Positions 11,444 through 23,060 of a stretch of 64,000 nucleotides of DNA are shown piece after piece. A program made the translations under genes and the position numbers. Each line of letters opens with the position of its first letter. Position 1 is the stretch's first letter. Source of the DNA: Sipunculus nudus. Taxonomy: Eukaryota > Annelida > Sipuncula > Golfingiida > Sipunculidae. The DNA is taken from positions 17,695,839-17,759,838 of the forward strand of contig CM049316.1 of assembly GCA_026874595.1 (NCBI GenBank), read 5' to 3'. Below the pieces are notes generated by a model. It was given only the letters and a program-made list of their open reading frames with translations, did not search any database and was not told the origin of the DNA.

Positions 11444-11836
11444 CGCCGGCTCACCGCTCTTTAACTGGAAAAAGATTTAAATTCCTTAGCCAGGACGAGA
11501 CCTGAGCCAACGGAAATTCTCGCCAGGTGCGCCGACAAGGAATCAATTGGAAGATTTGCATCCTGACCGTCTTAAGCCCTGAAACGACCTTTTGGTCAGC
11601 ATATCGCGAGTGTACACCTGTGAAAGCTGAAATCTGAATCTTACAGGCGCCGCACAAGACTTAGTACCCGCTCCAGGTTATCCCACTTGTCACGGCCGTG
11701 GCTTGGTTTTTTTTTGTCCCGCACTTGCCTGTCCACGACCATATAACGCGGGTTCACCTTTCTGCCAGCCTAATACAATTTTCAATAAATATTAAAAAAA
11801 AAGTTACTTAGTATCGAATCAAATCCGGGCCAATGT

Positions 11837-11929
11837 CTACACACACACACACACACACATCCGAGACCAAAAAAGTGGTTGTCATAGCGGGGTGGTTGCA
11901 AAGCGGGATGGTCGTCAGGTGATATTTCA

Positions 11930-12005
<76 letters not shown>

Positions 12006-12011
12006 TTGTAT
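11837..12011. repeat. (CA)n, then a 74-bp dispersed repeat, then (TA)n
   Basis: (CA)n spans 11837-11859 and (TA)n spans 11942-12006 with one interruption. Between them, 11862-11935 reads 'gtggttgtcatagcggggtggtt....gggatggtcgtcaggtgatatttca'. This matches 46228-46292, so it is an interspersed repeat. Open frames through the TA tract are artefacts. Confidence 0.8.
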
Positions 12012-12935
12012 ATATGAAAACAACATTTCAAAGTCTTGTAGTTACTTTTGTTTTACCTTAGAGGATTAAGATGACTCTTACGGTTGGTGTATGTATATGT
12101 GTGTGCTCACGCGATTCCTGTGAAATCAGGTCTGCATCTGACGACTGGAATCGGTGAAGAAAACAGAACGATATCGTGAATGTTCCGGCAACGCGATTCA
12201 TGTACAATCCCTCTGGCACTATAGTCTGCACGGTGCAGTCAGGATTATTGACGTTTGATAAAATCATGATTCATTAAACATGATAAACATGTGATACAGG
12301 CAATAAAGCTGTTAAGATGTTCCATTTAACCATTGCTGGACTATCTGATTTTGTAACATGTTGCAGCTAAAAGATAACATAATCAGTGTTGAACATGTTA
12401 TTTCACTTTAGAAGGCACATGTCCTGTATGTGAAATTAAATCTGACAGCACTAAATCATTAACATACAACCAGAATCACGTTCAACAGCATCCTGTAGAT
12501 CCGTCTCGCATGTTCCATGTAGGTAAAAAAAAAAATAAGTAGGAATCAATTCTACTTTGTCAATATCAGATCTGGAATTTATGTTATGTAAATAAATATA
12601 TAAATAAATATAATAAAAATCTGAAATTCCTCAGATAAAATTCAAATTACTCGAAAATCATATATAAATACACACGTCATAAGAGTAATACATACACCAC
12701 AGGTAATAAGTAATCAGTGAAGATATTGTTACTAATGTACGCCTTAGCTCTTGTAATCTTCTATAAAAAAACACCTCCTTGCAATCAAGACGATCCTTCC
12801 GAACTCTGATGAGCGCCACGAAAATAAATAAAAATTAATTAAGATCACGCTTTCTGAACGTGAAACATGAGGAGCAAAATATTATGAATTAGTGCATTTA
12901 CTGCGGGCTTTACAATGCAAATCAAATGAACGAGA
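12012..12935. other. No recognised feature
   Basis: AT-rich sequence with short A/T tracts near 12528 and 12590-12615. A 69-codon minus-strand frame (12058-12267) shows no motif. Nothing further can be supported. Confidence 0.4.
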
Positions 12936-12939
12936 AGGG

Positions 12940-13250
12940 CATTGTAATATAAATAATTTACCTAATGACTGCAGTTAACGTTTCCGCATGGTTGTTAGCG
13001 ATTTCCGTTTACCAGGATCTTTTGCAGTATATTGGATAACATACAGTGCTCAACAAAGACTAGATACTTCGTGGACCAAAGTTCTCTAAATGATCTAACC
13101 ATAAAAAAGCATAATGAAATATTTGCTTTTAGGTGGTCTGTGGGATCTGACATATTAAGTCACTTGACGCTTACAATGCCTAACGTACGGAAGCTTGGGC
13201 CACCAACTAAAATACACATGGTAGTGTGATGACTGCATACCCTCCTGGCG
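12940..13250 (+). repeat. Diverged relative of the X-block module
   Basis: 'tttacctaatgactgcagttaacgtttccgcatggttgttagc' resembles X-block text at about 17808-17850 ('tttacctgatgtttacagtttaagttcccgcatggtaattagc'). 'taaaaaagcataatgaaatatttgcttttaggtggtctgtgggatctgacat' resembles about 18208-18260. The order is the same and the similarity is low, so this is probably an older copy of part of that family. Confidence 0.4.
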
Positions 13251-13259
13251 AAAGGATTT

Positions 13260-14900
13260 TCTACCGAAATATTACATGAAGAAAATAGGAAAATAACGAT
13301 TCAATCGTAGCCGATATCAGAGACTGGAAGTTCCTGGGCTCGGGCTAATACTTTGACTCTGAGATAGGAACTGCCTAGTTCATCTCGTGTCCAATAGGAA
13401 AACTCTGTCACATATAATAACGTCTTGTGCACATTTCAGCTGGGTGTGTCAAGTATTAATATTATATTGCAAAATAATAACATGACATATACCAAGCTTT
13501 TCTAAGCATCGCGAGCTGTAAGTTTATTTAACAAACACAGTAAAAGCATGTGTGATCTAACTGAAAAAAATAAATGATAATCTTATATTTCCATTTTAAA
13601 AAAAACTTTTGACAGTTATTTACTTGAACTCGGGTTCCAAATGATATTTTAAGAAGTTGGACTCGAACCTCAAGGTTTGGACTCGGGTGGTGTGGACTCG
13701 ACTCCATCACTTCCACTATACGTCCAAGTTACTTGCACAGCAGGTGGCTGTCATGTAAGTGTATTTGAACATACAGTTAGAACAAACGACAAAAAATCGT
13801 CGCATGTAGGATATTTCACTGTTGTATCCACATCCATTCACCTCAGAGTAAGCCATACTGAAGCTCGTCAGATCCACCCATATAAATGTTAAATGCTTCA
13901 AAGTGTTACAAATGAAACAGCTGTTAGCAGGAACTCAGGGTAGCTTTTTGTGTCAAGAATAAGTAAATCGGCGTTAATTTCGGACCCTGTTCGCTATTTG
14001 CAAAAAAAAATTATTTTCGCTTCAGTTATCTTGCCATTAAACAGTATTTTGGATCTTAGTATACGGTATTACGGAAAATGGAATTCTCAGTAAAAATGTC
14101 GATCGTTATGCACATGGTCTATTCCTAGGATTTTAGGAAGCTTTTCGTTTTTCAACAATAAAAAGATTGACAACTGTGTCAAACAATAACTGTGTCAATA
14201 TTCTGTATATAGACTTAAAACCCCATCCGAAATTCATAAGAAATTCTAACATATATTGTTGTATTGATGTATTTGTATATGTACAGTATTCCCAAATTAT
14301 GTAAGTTAGCATGCTTCACTCTTGGAGTTTGGCAAGTTAATAACAGCGATTAAGATATTCAGCTTAAAGTTATAGCTCAAAGCTTGGACAAGGGCACACG
14401 TTCTCCAGCTGATCGTTAGCCGGGCTCGGATACCTCGAGGACTTGAGTGCTGCGCTCTGTGTTAACGTGCCATGTGCATGTGTACAAGTCTCGGGTACGG
14501 GTGTATGTGATTACAACATTTTTGCCCACAGGGTACTGACACTAGCAGGTTCGGTGTTATGCTAACTTACAATAGTATTAGTATGGATCACGTTTTGCAA
14601 TCTTCATAACAGTCGTCGTCCCAGTCCAAGCGATTGCAGTGCATTGTATACAAATACTGAGTGATAGCGAGACCCAGTTGTTGGCCCTGCCTTCATTTAT
14701 CTAGTGGATGGGAACGCATGCATTTTCTGACGATGCACCCAGTTTGAGTGCATCTATATTAATTGTGGTGAAGTGGGGGCGATTGTTTTAGCCACCGGTG
14801 TGCAGTGCACGTGGTACATCATCACTGCTAACTTCCTGACCCACCCAGCTGAAATGTGACACACGTGCGCACCTGGCCGGCTGAAACAATCAAGTGCATA
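13260..14900. other. No recognised gene or repeat
   Basis: Mixed-composition DNA with overlapping short frames on both strands (13528-13901) that share no domain. The stretch from 14400 to 14900 is somewhat richer in G+C. I see nothing that can be assigned. Confidence 0.4.
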
Positions 14901-14925
14901 ACCGTTGTGCACCCGTTGAGCCAGT

Positions 14926-15027
14926 GATCTTGTGAAGGTGTAGCCAGTGGTCCAGTTACTTGTAATTGCACCACTGGGTACACCTACACAAGATCACTTG
15001 TAACTGGGCCACTGGCTACACCTACAC
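14926..15027. repeat. Nested inverted and direct repeats (alternative hairpins)
   Basis: Segment a (14926-14951, GATCTTGTGAAGGTGTAGCCAGTGGT) pairs with 14970-14995 (ACCACTGGGTACACCTACACAAGATC region). The same left segment, extended to 'ccagttac', also pairs with 15000-15023 ('gtaactgggccactggctacacc'). The two right arms are therefore imperfect direct repeats of each other. One left arm can pair with either right arm, giving two mutually exclusive hairpins. Confidence 0.75.
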
Positions 15028-15245
15028 ATGCTCACAGGCTTCACGGGTTGTTAACAGGGTTACGCACTTTACTTCTGCAGCTACCTTACCCCCAGACAAC
15101 TAGTACACAGATGTACCTTAGTCATGCTCTGTTGAGCCACGTGGAGAGATTGGTTGCAAATGATCTTATGGTAAATGACTCTGTTACTATGAAACCAATT
15201 TATAAATATAAAGAATGAATATAAAGAATACATGGCGTTACCATG

Positions 15246-15463
15246 GCAGTGAACATATCAGTAGTGAACATGACGTTACCACTACATCATGGTGAGTTTA
15301 CCGAGTGGATTGCATTTGGTATGAGTATAGTATAGTATATTTGCCTTTTATATTTTATATTTGTACATTTGCCGTGTATATTGTGTATTTTCATAGTATA
15401 TGTGTATTTTTATGATATCATATTTTTATCATATCATATATATACTACTGATATGTTCACTGC
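15246..15463. mobile_element. 218-bp segment with perfect 20-bp inverted termini
   Basis: GCAGTGAACATATCAGTAGT (15246-15265) is exactly repeated as the reverse complement at 15444-15463. The interior is AT-rich (TTTTATGATATCATA-like words) and non-coding. The size and termini fit a miniature inverted-repeat element, but flanking target duplications are not evident. A simple local inverted duplication is an alternative. Confidence 0.5.
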
Positions 15464-15657
15464 TTCCAAGACCCTATTAGAAATCAGTTCAATATGTTAA
15501 TTGAGCCCCCTGGTAATTATCTTTGTATTATATATAAAATTTGCAACTTAAATAACCTCTTTGCCCTGCCCTGTTATGTTCCAGTATCGCACGTGTACCC
15601 CGACCAATCCTATTGTGCACCCGAGGACAATAGGATCAGTGTCAGTCTTTCACTTGC

Positions 15658-15846
15658 CCCCCCCCCCCCCCACACCCGAATCGCACAAAGCATAATCTCG
15701 TAATCTCGTAAAGTCTCGGCTTTTCAAACCACGCCGTTAGCTTCATTCTAACCACATTCACCAGATGATCGGGTCGCTTCCCGTGAAACAGACTGTTGTG
15801 AATTAACCGTGTTGTTTTTCTCCAGAGTTATATATATATATATATA

Positions 15847-15877
<31 letters not shown>

Positions 15878-15886
15878 AAATATATA

Positions 15887-15958
<72 letters not shown>

Positions 15959-15990
15959 ATAATAATAATGATAATAATAATAATAATATA
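15658..15990. repeat. Poly-C tract and compound (TA)n(TC)n(TA)n(AAT)n microsatellite
   Basis: A C run lies at about 15658-15671. From 15831 to 15951 alternating (TA)n and (TC)n blocks follow each other. AATAAT-type repeats then run to about 15985. The 60-codon frame through it is an artefact. Confidence 0.9.
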
Positions 15991-16170
15991 ATTTCTTAGG
16001 GCGCTGTTGTTATTAAAGATAGGTTAATATCTCCACATGAATATAAAACTAAAAACACAAGTTTTTAACTGTCTCTGAAAGAACTTCATCTGAGATCGAC
16101 ATATTAGAAATGATTTTGCATTTTCTTGTGAACTACCATATATAAGACAGGCGTACTTTTATTCATTAAT

Positions 16171-16216
16171 CTATATATATATATATATAAATATATAGAG
16201 AGAGAGAGAGAGAGAA
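16171..16216. repeat. (TA)n-(GA)n microsatellite
   Basis: TA dinucleotides to about 16196 are followed by AG dinucleotides to 16216. The (TC)n/(TA)n compound at 15831-15951 is the same type in the opposite sense, about 300 bp away. Confidence 0.9.
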
Positions 16217-16239
16217 TGAATTACGCATGAACCTAGCCG

Positions 16240-16382
16240 GTCGATGACAACCTAGAGTTTGTTACAGCAAACATTTGAGAACCTTTTTGACATCCCCGAG
16301 GGTTGACAACCTGGGTTGTTGTTTTAGGTACACCAATTTGACAACCCCAAAGTTGTCGATTTGACAACCCTATGTTTTTAGT
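16240..16382. repeat. Short dispersed TTGACAACCC words
   Basis: Five close copies of (T)TGACAACCC or TGACAACCT occur between 16245 and 16375, with the complement GGGTTGTTG once. Spacing is irregular, 25-60 bp. This may be a decayed minisatellite next to the start of the 10-kb array. Confidence 0.5.
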
Positions 16383-16414
16383 GTAAATAACGAGAGATAT
16401 GTTGTTGGTGTAGT

Positions 16415-16857
16415 ATATTATATTTTTGGCAAATTGATTGGTAAACGAACAGATTTAAAACAATACTTTTTCAGATGAAGGATGTAAAAATACTTTCACT
16501 ATGTTTCACCATGAAATATATAAAAGATATATTCAGTATTTCACAGTCAGATTCAGTTTGGATAAGTTAGCAAGAGTTTTGTTATAACTATAATAAAAAA
16601 GTGCATATTGATTTCCTTAGCTACCATGGGCTAATAAGGGCAATTCTAGAAACATGGAAAAGAACTATAAAAAGTAACGATAGGCTCACAGCAGTGTCGC
16701 CATGTATTAGTATTCTGGATAAACTTATGACCAAAAAAGATGGCACAAAACAAGTTTTACAGATAAATTAAAGAAAACTTCAGACACCAATACAATACGC
16801 TTTTAAAATGGAACATAGAATTTAATTGTGAAGTAGAAAATAAGATATTAAAAGGAT
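16415..16857 (+). mobile_element. LINE C-terminal remnant, first array unit
   Basis: Forward reading with frame changes gives MKYIKDIFSISQSDS and then LSYHGLIRAILETWKRTIKS. These match the equivalent parts of the remnants at 21.57-21.75 and 31.71-31.88 kb, where the corresponding reading is VKHIKDIVSISQSDSD. It stops at 'aagatattaaaagg', close to where the other two copies are interrupted by the TIR segment, and passes directly into X. It lacks both the TIR segment and the LINE 3' end. Stops and frameshifts make it a pseudogene. Confidence 0.75.
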
Positions 16858-18280
16858 ATTTTTCTTGAACTTTATTATCTCTTGAGCATGGTGCATATAA
16901 AACTTTTAAGATCTTATCGGTGTGTAACAATCCCTCGTAGATCCTTATATGACGGATTACTACTTGCTAAATACATCATTGAGCTTTTAAAATTTGCACG
17001 GACTATGTAGAAAACGAGGACTTCAGTCGAAATGCAGTCGATATGCACTGCATAATACAGGCGAAGACGGTAATATATTTAATCTCTTATTTTGCTATTT
17101 CGCATTTTAGAAGGAGGGTAATCTTTTCAGTGTGGAAGAGATGGATCACCATGTTTTATGTCCTTGTAGACTAGCTAAGATCTATCTTTGGAGAGCAATT
17201 ACCATATTTTATCTTCTTTAGGTTGAACATGATACGAAAAAACATGCAGAGCTGAACATAAACCAGACACTTATTAACCAGTCCAATGAATATCCTAACC
17301 ATATATGTATAATCATAATACCTTCTCCCTGGTGTAGTTTCTGCACGCCGACACCTTTATTTACAAAATGTATTCGACATTTACACTATATAAAGTACGG
17401 CAAATTCGCTCAACCACGTAACTGTACTTTCCCATGTGTTTACGATAAATAAACACGACTAAAATGTTCGGATCCCCTGAAAGAACCTTGGTGCTCTATT
17501 TATTCGTGGTAAATACCGCGCTCCCTTCCGGTCTTTTCAAGTAAAATTGTGATAATACGGACCGAACACTATTTAATTAATAGTGAAAGTCACACATCTT
17601 GAAACACAAACAGATTTGTTTGTCGACGAAGAATATCAGTTGGCAAACAGACGGATATAAAGTGATAATAAGAACTTGGAGGGGGGGGGGGGAGGGATTA
17701 AGTGATTGAAAATAAACAGATAAATAAACCCTAGGACACTAAAGAGTGGTTTCCGGTCTATTGTCCCGCACACAGTGTTAAGTCATATCTCTTCCTGCTA
17801 ATAAAATTTACCTGATGTTTACAGTTTAAGTTCCCGCATGGTAATTAGCTCACAAGGTTATTAGAATGTTGGGGGATACTCGCGTTGGAAGTGTTGGAAG
17901 GTAATCAGAGTTTTTTTTATAAAAACACACACATACACATATATATATGTGTATATACATGCATATAAATTTCTTGTCTGTATTGTCACAATTATTTCAA
18001 TCAAATATAGTTTTAAAAATAAGGTAATATATTTCAAGTATATGTTTATTCTAAATCAGGTCAATATATATCATGCTTCATAGTAAACTCAGAAATTGAA
18101 AAAGGTCTACAATTCAAATGATTAATTAAATATTATTCTCTGAATATCAGGGGGGATAATTACATTCACTCCTTGCTAAAAATTCGGGGATATATATTGT
18201 CCTCACCATAAAAATATGACCATGAGATATTTGCGTGTTTGTGTTCTAAGGAATCTGACACTTTTAGTTACTAGTTGTTT

Positions 18281-18283
<3 letters not shown>

Positions 18284-18340
<57 letters not shown>
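18284..18340. repeat. (TA)n in X copy 1
   Basis: About 28 TA dinucleotides. The same tract occurs at the homologous place in X copy 2 (28584-28641) and is missing from X copy 3 because of a local deletion. Confidence 0.9.
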
Positions 18341-18341
<1 letters not shown>

Positions 18342-20564
18342 GCCAACTTAGCTGCATGCACTTGTCCACCTTCCTCTATAATTATTTAACTTAACAGGCC
18401 CATTATGTTATCCATATGATAATAATTAACCTGGCGTTTAGTGTTAAAATTTCTGCATTGTTATTAGCTACTTCCTGTTTTTTTCAAACCTTATGCAATT
18501 CGGCACCATCATGTTGGTACACTATTATCGCCTGGAAGGTCCTTGAAAAATTAATCTCTAAACAGACCAAGGGGGTAGTACGTAAGCTGGGGTAGTGGAG
18601 CTTCACGATTTGATTCCCTACGAAACCATAATGGCAACTTGTGAAAACCTAAGGAAAATATGTATCTGTTAATGAATTGTAACTGACCCTATTTTTCTCT
18701 CACCTGAGTTTCGGCACGCCCATGACTTGCAAAGGTTAATCAGAAGGTGCCCTAAGGTGGTGTGCAGTGGGTTTAGTCCCGCGGGGGAGTTGGTTCATTA
18801 AGAAAGTGAGACAGACCCCAGATTTCTGCCTTTTGAAAAAAAGAATGAAAGTTAGGCTGGGGCACAGACCTGCTCCTTCAAAAACCGCAGTCATAATTCC
18901 CACATAGGAAATTTTTAACCTTCCTAAAATAATGCAGTTTAATTATTTGAGAGTCTAGACTTTAATTATATACAAATCAACAGTTTTTATGTATTTATTT
19001 AGTTTCTGTTAGTCTAATAATAAGAAAGAAAATGACAGTAACAATAGCAACAATAGCAGATACAAAACTCGATGACAAACTCTTTAACAGTTCCACATAG
19101 AGCCCGAGAAGTCCCTATATATGCGGGCCCCACATGACCTTGCGCAGATATAACAAATTGTACGGTGCTAGATATTCTAGGGAGGAAGATTGCGTTCAGT
19201 AAGATAAGGATCAGACTTCGTGTCCACATTATTTAAAGTAAATGTGTACTAACGATTGATTGTACAAAATAAATGTATTTGTGACCACTCTCATCTTTAA
19301 ACCTAATCAACCTCCGGTGCAAATTTTACTTCTAAAACCCTGATCGCTATGTAATAATTCTAATAAGATCCTTTTATGAAGAACCGATGCTTCTAGCTAG
19401 ATATACCTGTAAGATGTTTGAACTCGTGGGATCATGCATAAAACGTGCACTTCGGTCAACCTTGATAAAGTCGAGAATATAAAATTATATCTTTATTTAC
19501 GTTATATTTTGCTGTTTTGCATTTTAACAGGTGATTAATCTTCTCGACGGGTTTATTTTCTTGTCTACCTTTTAATGTGGCCTATTCCGAAATCTGACGT
19601 CTATTACCTTATGTTTATACCTTGGATCGTATATAAAAATATGTAAGAAAAAGCAGATCCCGCATGTTTATATCCACGTGTTTGTAACATGTTGGGAGGT
19701 CAATATAATCATTCTACATTCTACAAAGACGTCTGGCGGCAAGTCAAATGAACTAAAGTTGTTCAAATGTGACCTTTCAACTTTCAGCACATATGCAAAT
19801 AACCGCAACAGATTGCATGATTTTTCTGCATGTCAGCTTGGGCAAATATACCCTTACTGCTAACAGCTTGCAAATAAAGAACTTCATATATATCAACGTC
19901 CAAAGGATGTTATAATAACCTTTCCTTACATGAATTACATAAGTTTATTAAAATGTACTCAGAGTAAGCCAGAAATCACACAAAGTCTATAGGAAACCTA
20001 TATAGCTGGCTTTAAACTCCCAACATTGCTTGGCGAAGGACGTAAATGTTCAGCTGTACTGCACACGAGACATATAGTAAAATATAAAGTAAAATAAACA
20101 TTATATGTTTGGCACTATAGAGATTTGTTATGAACTTTAACACAATCAGTAGATTTGTGTAAAGCACCCACGTAGCTACACTTGTCCATCTACTTTAAAA
20201 GAGTAAACACCTGATTTATATGTAAAAATATCGACAAAACCCCAACAGACAAACAAAAGGCACACACTTTGACATAATAAAATATTTGTATTTTATTTGT
20301 ATATTTAAATTGATAAAGAAGGTAACATTAACAAGGCGGTGCCATTACAGAATTTCTCTTTTTTTCCAACTATTGTGACCACGTGACCTGAAGCTCAAAG
20401 AAAGCCTCAAATGTCTCGTCTACGGATTACTTGACTCATTCATTATAGCTTGGCCGTGTTTAGAAGTGACCCGAAACCATTTATCTTAATAAGATCCTGT
20501 ATAATTTACTGTGTACTATGGGCGCTCGATTAGGTGGCTATACACCATAAGCGCATGAGGCTGG

Positions 20565-20815
20565 ACTTTGTCTGCATTCACTAATTTTGGCTCATATTTT
20601 CGGGGTCCTTCGTGCATTAGTGACCGTACATTTGTGAATATTCAGTGATGACGCTTTTGAATCCGGAGAAGATACTGAATGCTCACGAAAATCTAATCGA
20701 TTCTTCCTGGGCCTATTCCCGAAATGGCCTGAAAATTTCATGAGATTCTGTTCAAGAGTTTTGTTGTGAACACTTAGATACACGAAAGAGAAGGAACCCA
20801 TAATCTTCTGGCGGA
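20565..20815 (-). repeat. GGCGGAGGC-ended interspersed repeat inside X copy 1
   Basis: On the minus strand it reads TGCCTCCGCCAGAAG, then 'ttcacaacaaaactcttgaacagaatctcatgaaattttcaggccatttcgggaataggcc'. Homologous text lies at about 31010-31258, 41125-41315 (more diverged) and 43310-43565. It resembles a repeat common in many animal genomes, as recalled. Minus-strand open frames here (20592-20801 and 31030-31281) are the same translated repeat and not genes. Confidence 0.65.
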
Positions 20816-21109
20816 GGCAAAAAAATATTTAAGTTTGACATGTAGATGAATAATTTTACTTGTAAAAGGCTTCCCATTAAACACGACGAAAAATATATTT
20901 TCAGCTGCATATGTTCAATGTTTTTCAATATTGATGGTCGAGCAATTTTGATTTTAAGTTAAAATATTTAAAACGATAATTAGGCAATAAACCTGTCAAA
21001 GGACACAGGCGATGACCCAGAACATCAGGCTTATTTGAAGCCTGTCATTTGAAATAAAAAATAAGTCACAATTTATTTATTTACTGTCTATACTACTAAG
21101 CCCAACGAA

Positions 21110-21916
21110 ACATATGTTTGCCAAAGTTGAAAATATATATATATATATATATATACATTCGTATGGGGTAAAGGTAGAGAATTAATAAATAGAAATATTC
21201 TAATTGCACCAACAGAAGAAGGTGGCCTAGGAATGAATCATGTATATTCTCAAGATGCATCACATAAAATTGCTTGTATAAAAAAGATACTATGTAAAGA
21301 ATCAGATAACTCATGGGAAAGGTTGTTTTACATAACTTCAAATGGATAAACATTCATTTAAGTGTAACCTTGCAGATCAGGACAGAAAAGAAATATGTAG
21401 GAACTATATATGTTTTAAGGTTGATGTGTTACCTGCTTGGTGTAAATACAATTATCATGTTCTCGTTGTGCATGCTGATATAGTATGGCAAGGATTGTGG
21501 TTTTATTTTCATATCAGGAGAGATAACAAAGTAGTTTTCTTCCGGAAACTATTTGATGCTTGAGTGAAACATATTAAAGATATAGTCAGTATATCACAGT
21601 CAGATTCAGATTGAATAAGTTATCAAGAGTTTTGTGATATAAAGAATAATAAAAGTTCATATTGATTTCCTGAGCTACCATGGACCAATAAGGGCAATTC
21701 CAGGAACATGGAAAATTATTATAAAAAGTCCCGATAGGCTCACAGCATTGTCTTCATGTATTAGTATATAGTAGATAAACTATAAACCAAAAGATGGCAC
21801 AAAACAAAAGAATACAGATATATTGCAGAAAACTTCAGAAAAACCATACAATACGCTTTTAAAATGTGGAGACACATATTTTAATTGTGAAGTAAAAAAT
21901 AAGATATTTAAAGTGT
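21110..21916 (+). mobile_element. LINE (non-LTR retrotransposon) C-terminal remnant, unit 2 part a
   Basis: From 21158 the forward frame reads FVWGKGRELINRNILIAP and then EEGGLGMNHVYSQDAS. This fits the region just after the reverse transcriptase of many LINE ORF2 proteins (F.W, a basic patch, GGLGM, then a helix with WIKR). A second frame from about 21380 gives GLWFYFHIRRDNKVVFFRK, the LWFN..I...NK.IFFK-type motif. Then VKHIKDIVSISQSDSD follows after one stop. Stops and frameshifts abolish the protein. The LINE is 5'-truncated and interrupted at 21917 by the TIR segment, resuming at 26598. The clade is not determined. Confidence 0.75.
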
Positions 21917-22612
21917 TAGTCAGGGGGCCAAAGCAAGTAATTTAAAAAAAAAATTGCCTGGGCTGATATAAAATTTTTACTTTATTTTGTCGTAGAGGTA
22001 GACATCTTTGGAATCAGAAAACCAATAATGGCAATCAGGACACAACATTGTAAGGAGCATTTTTTGTACTAGCTGTATACATTTTTGTGTGATTAGCCAA
22101 ATTTGGCTCTCCCAGTCCCCCAATGGACTAAAACAGCAAGTTATTTCTTAAAATGAAGGTATTTATATACACAAACATAATTAGACAAACAAAGTTGATT
22201 TTAAAAAACCCTTCATTCATGTATGAGAAAAATTATGGCTTACAAGAACTGAATTACAACCAAATTTCTTTTGAGCAATCTCACATAAATGAACACAGTT
22301 TCTGTATGCTTATAAACAGAGACTATTTAAAGCAATAACATTTTATATGATTATTCCTCTTTCTTTTAGAAACATGCACCAGTTGCTTAGGTGTAAGACA
22401 GATATGTAGCAATGCCTCTTGTACCCCTACCCCCTTATTCATGAAAATGATCGCCGAACCAGGAAACAACAGACAACATTGAACTTCACTTAAAAATGTT
22501 ATCATACGAAACTTGTGTAAGCATAAGGGTTACTTATCAACAAATCAGAATTACTCTACCAAGATCAGTTTTACATTCTAGGTTGATTTAAATACAACTA
22601 TATTTGAACGGT

Positions 22613-23060
22613 GATGTGCTAAAATTATCCAATGAATGAGAAAAAAAAACAAGAACGTGGTTCATGTTTAAACTGTTTATAGTGTCTCTTAAATGACTTC
22701 ACCTGAACTAATAAAAGTAAGAGCCATTCTGTTTTAAAAGTATTCTTTATACACCCTTTCCCCTTATTAAAAAGGTAGCTAACAAAACAGGAAATCAGCA
22801 TTGACACCATACAAATTTCAGCCAAACATATATCTAAAATGTGCTAAAATTATCCAATGAATGTGAAAAAACTAGAACGTGGTTCATGTTTAAACTGTTT
22901 ATAGTGTCTTTTACATGATTTCACCTGTTCAACTAATAAAGTAAGACCTATTCTCTTTTAAGAATATTCTTTATGCACCCTTTCCATTCATTTAGAAGGT
23001 TGCGAAAAAAAAACAGAGAATCAGTATTGACACCATACAAGTTGAAGCCCTACATATATC
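22613..23060. repeat. Two tandem units of about 225 bp inside the TIR segment, copy 1
   Basis: 'gtgctaaaattatccaatgaatg.gaaaaa', 'cgtggttcatgtttaaactgtttatagtgtct' and 'attcttta..caccctttcc' recur at an offset of about 225 bp (starts about 22616 and 22841). The same pair occurs in copy 2 at 32765-33215, so the duplication predates amplification of the 10-kb unit. Confidence 0.85.

Larger units (their letters stand above)
16858..21105 (+). repeat. X block, copy 1
   Basis: This complex block of about 4.25 kb has no coding frame. It contains internally related modules: the region around 16910-17130 resembles that around 19340-19560 (both run 'gatc..tgtaa.aatt', 'tagatcctt.tat', then a 'aaaacg..gacttcggtcaa' line, then 'ttttgc.ttttgcatttta'). 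The module 'acctg.tgttta' near 17810 recurs near 18430. It has a poly-G tract at about 17682-17693 and a (TA)n tract at 18284-18340. Its 3' part carries a GGCGGAGGC-ended repeat (about 20565-20815) that occurs again at 43.3 kb. It may be a composite of several old elements. Confidence 0.75.

Noticed and set aside
20592-20801. Minus-strand frame shared with 31030-31281
   Set aside because: It is a translated part of an interspersed repeat that also occurs at 43310 with stops and frameshifts.
22153-22338. 61-codon frame shared with 32303-32488
   Set aside because: It is shared only because the unit is duplicated. The four or so differences all change amino acids, so there is no sign of protein constraint.
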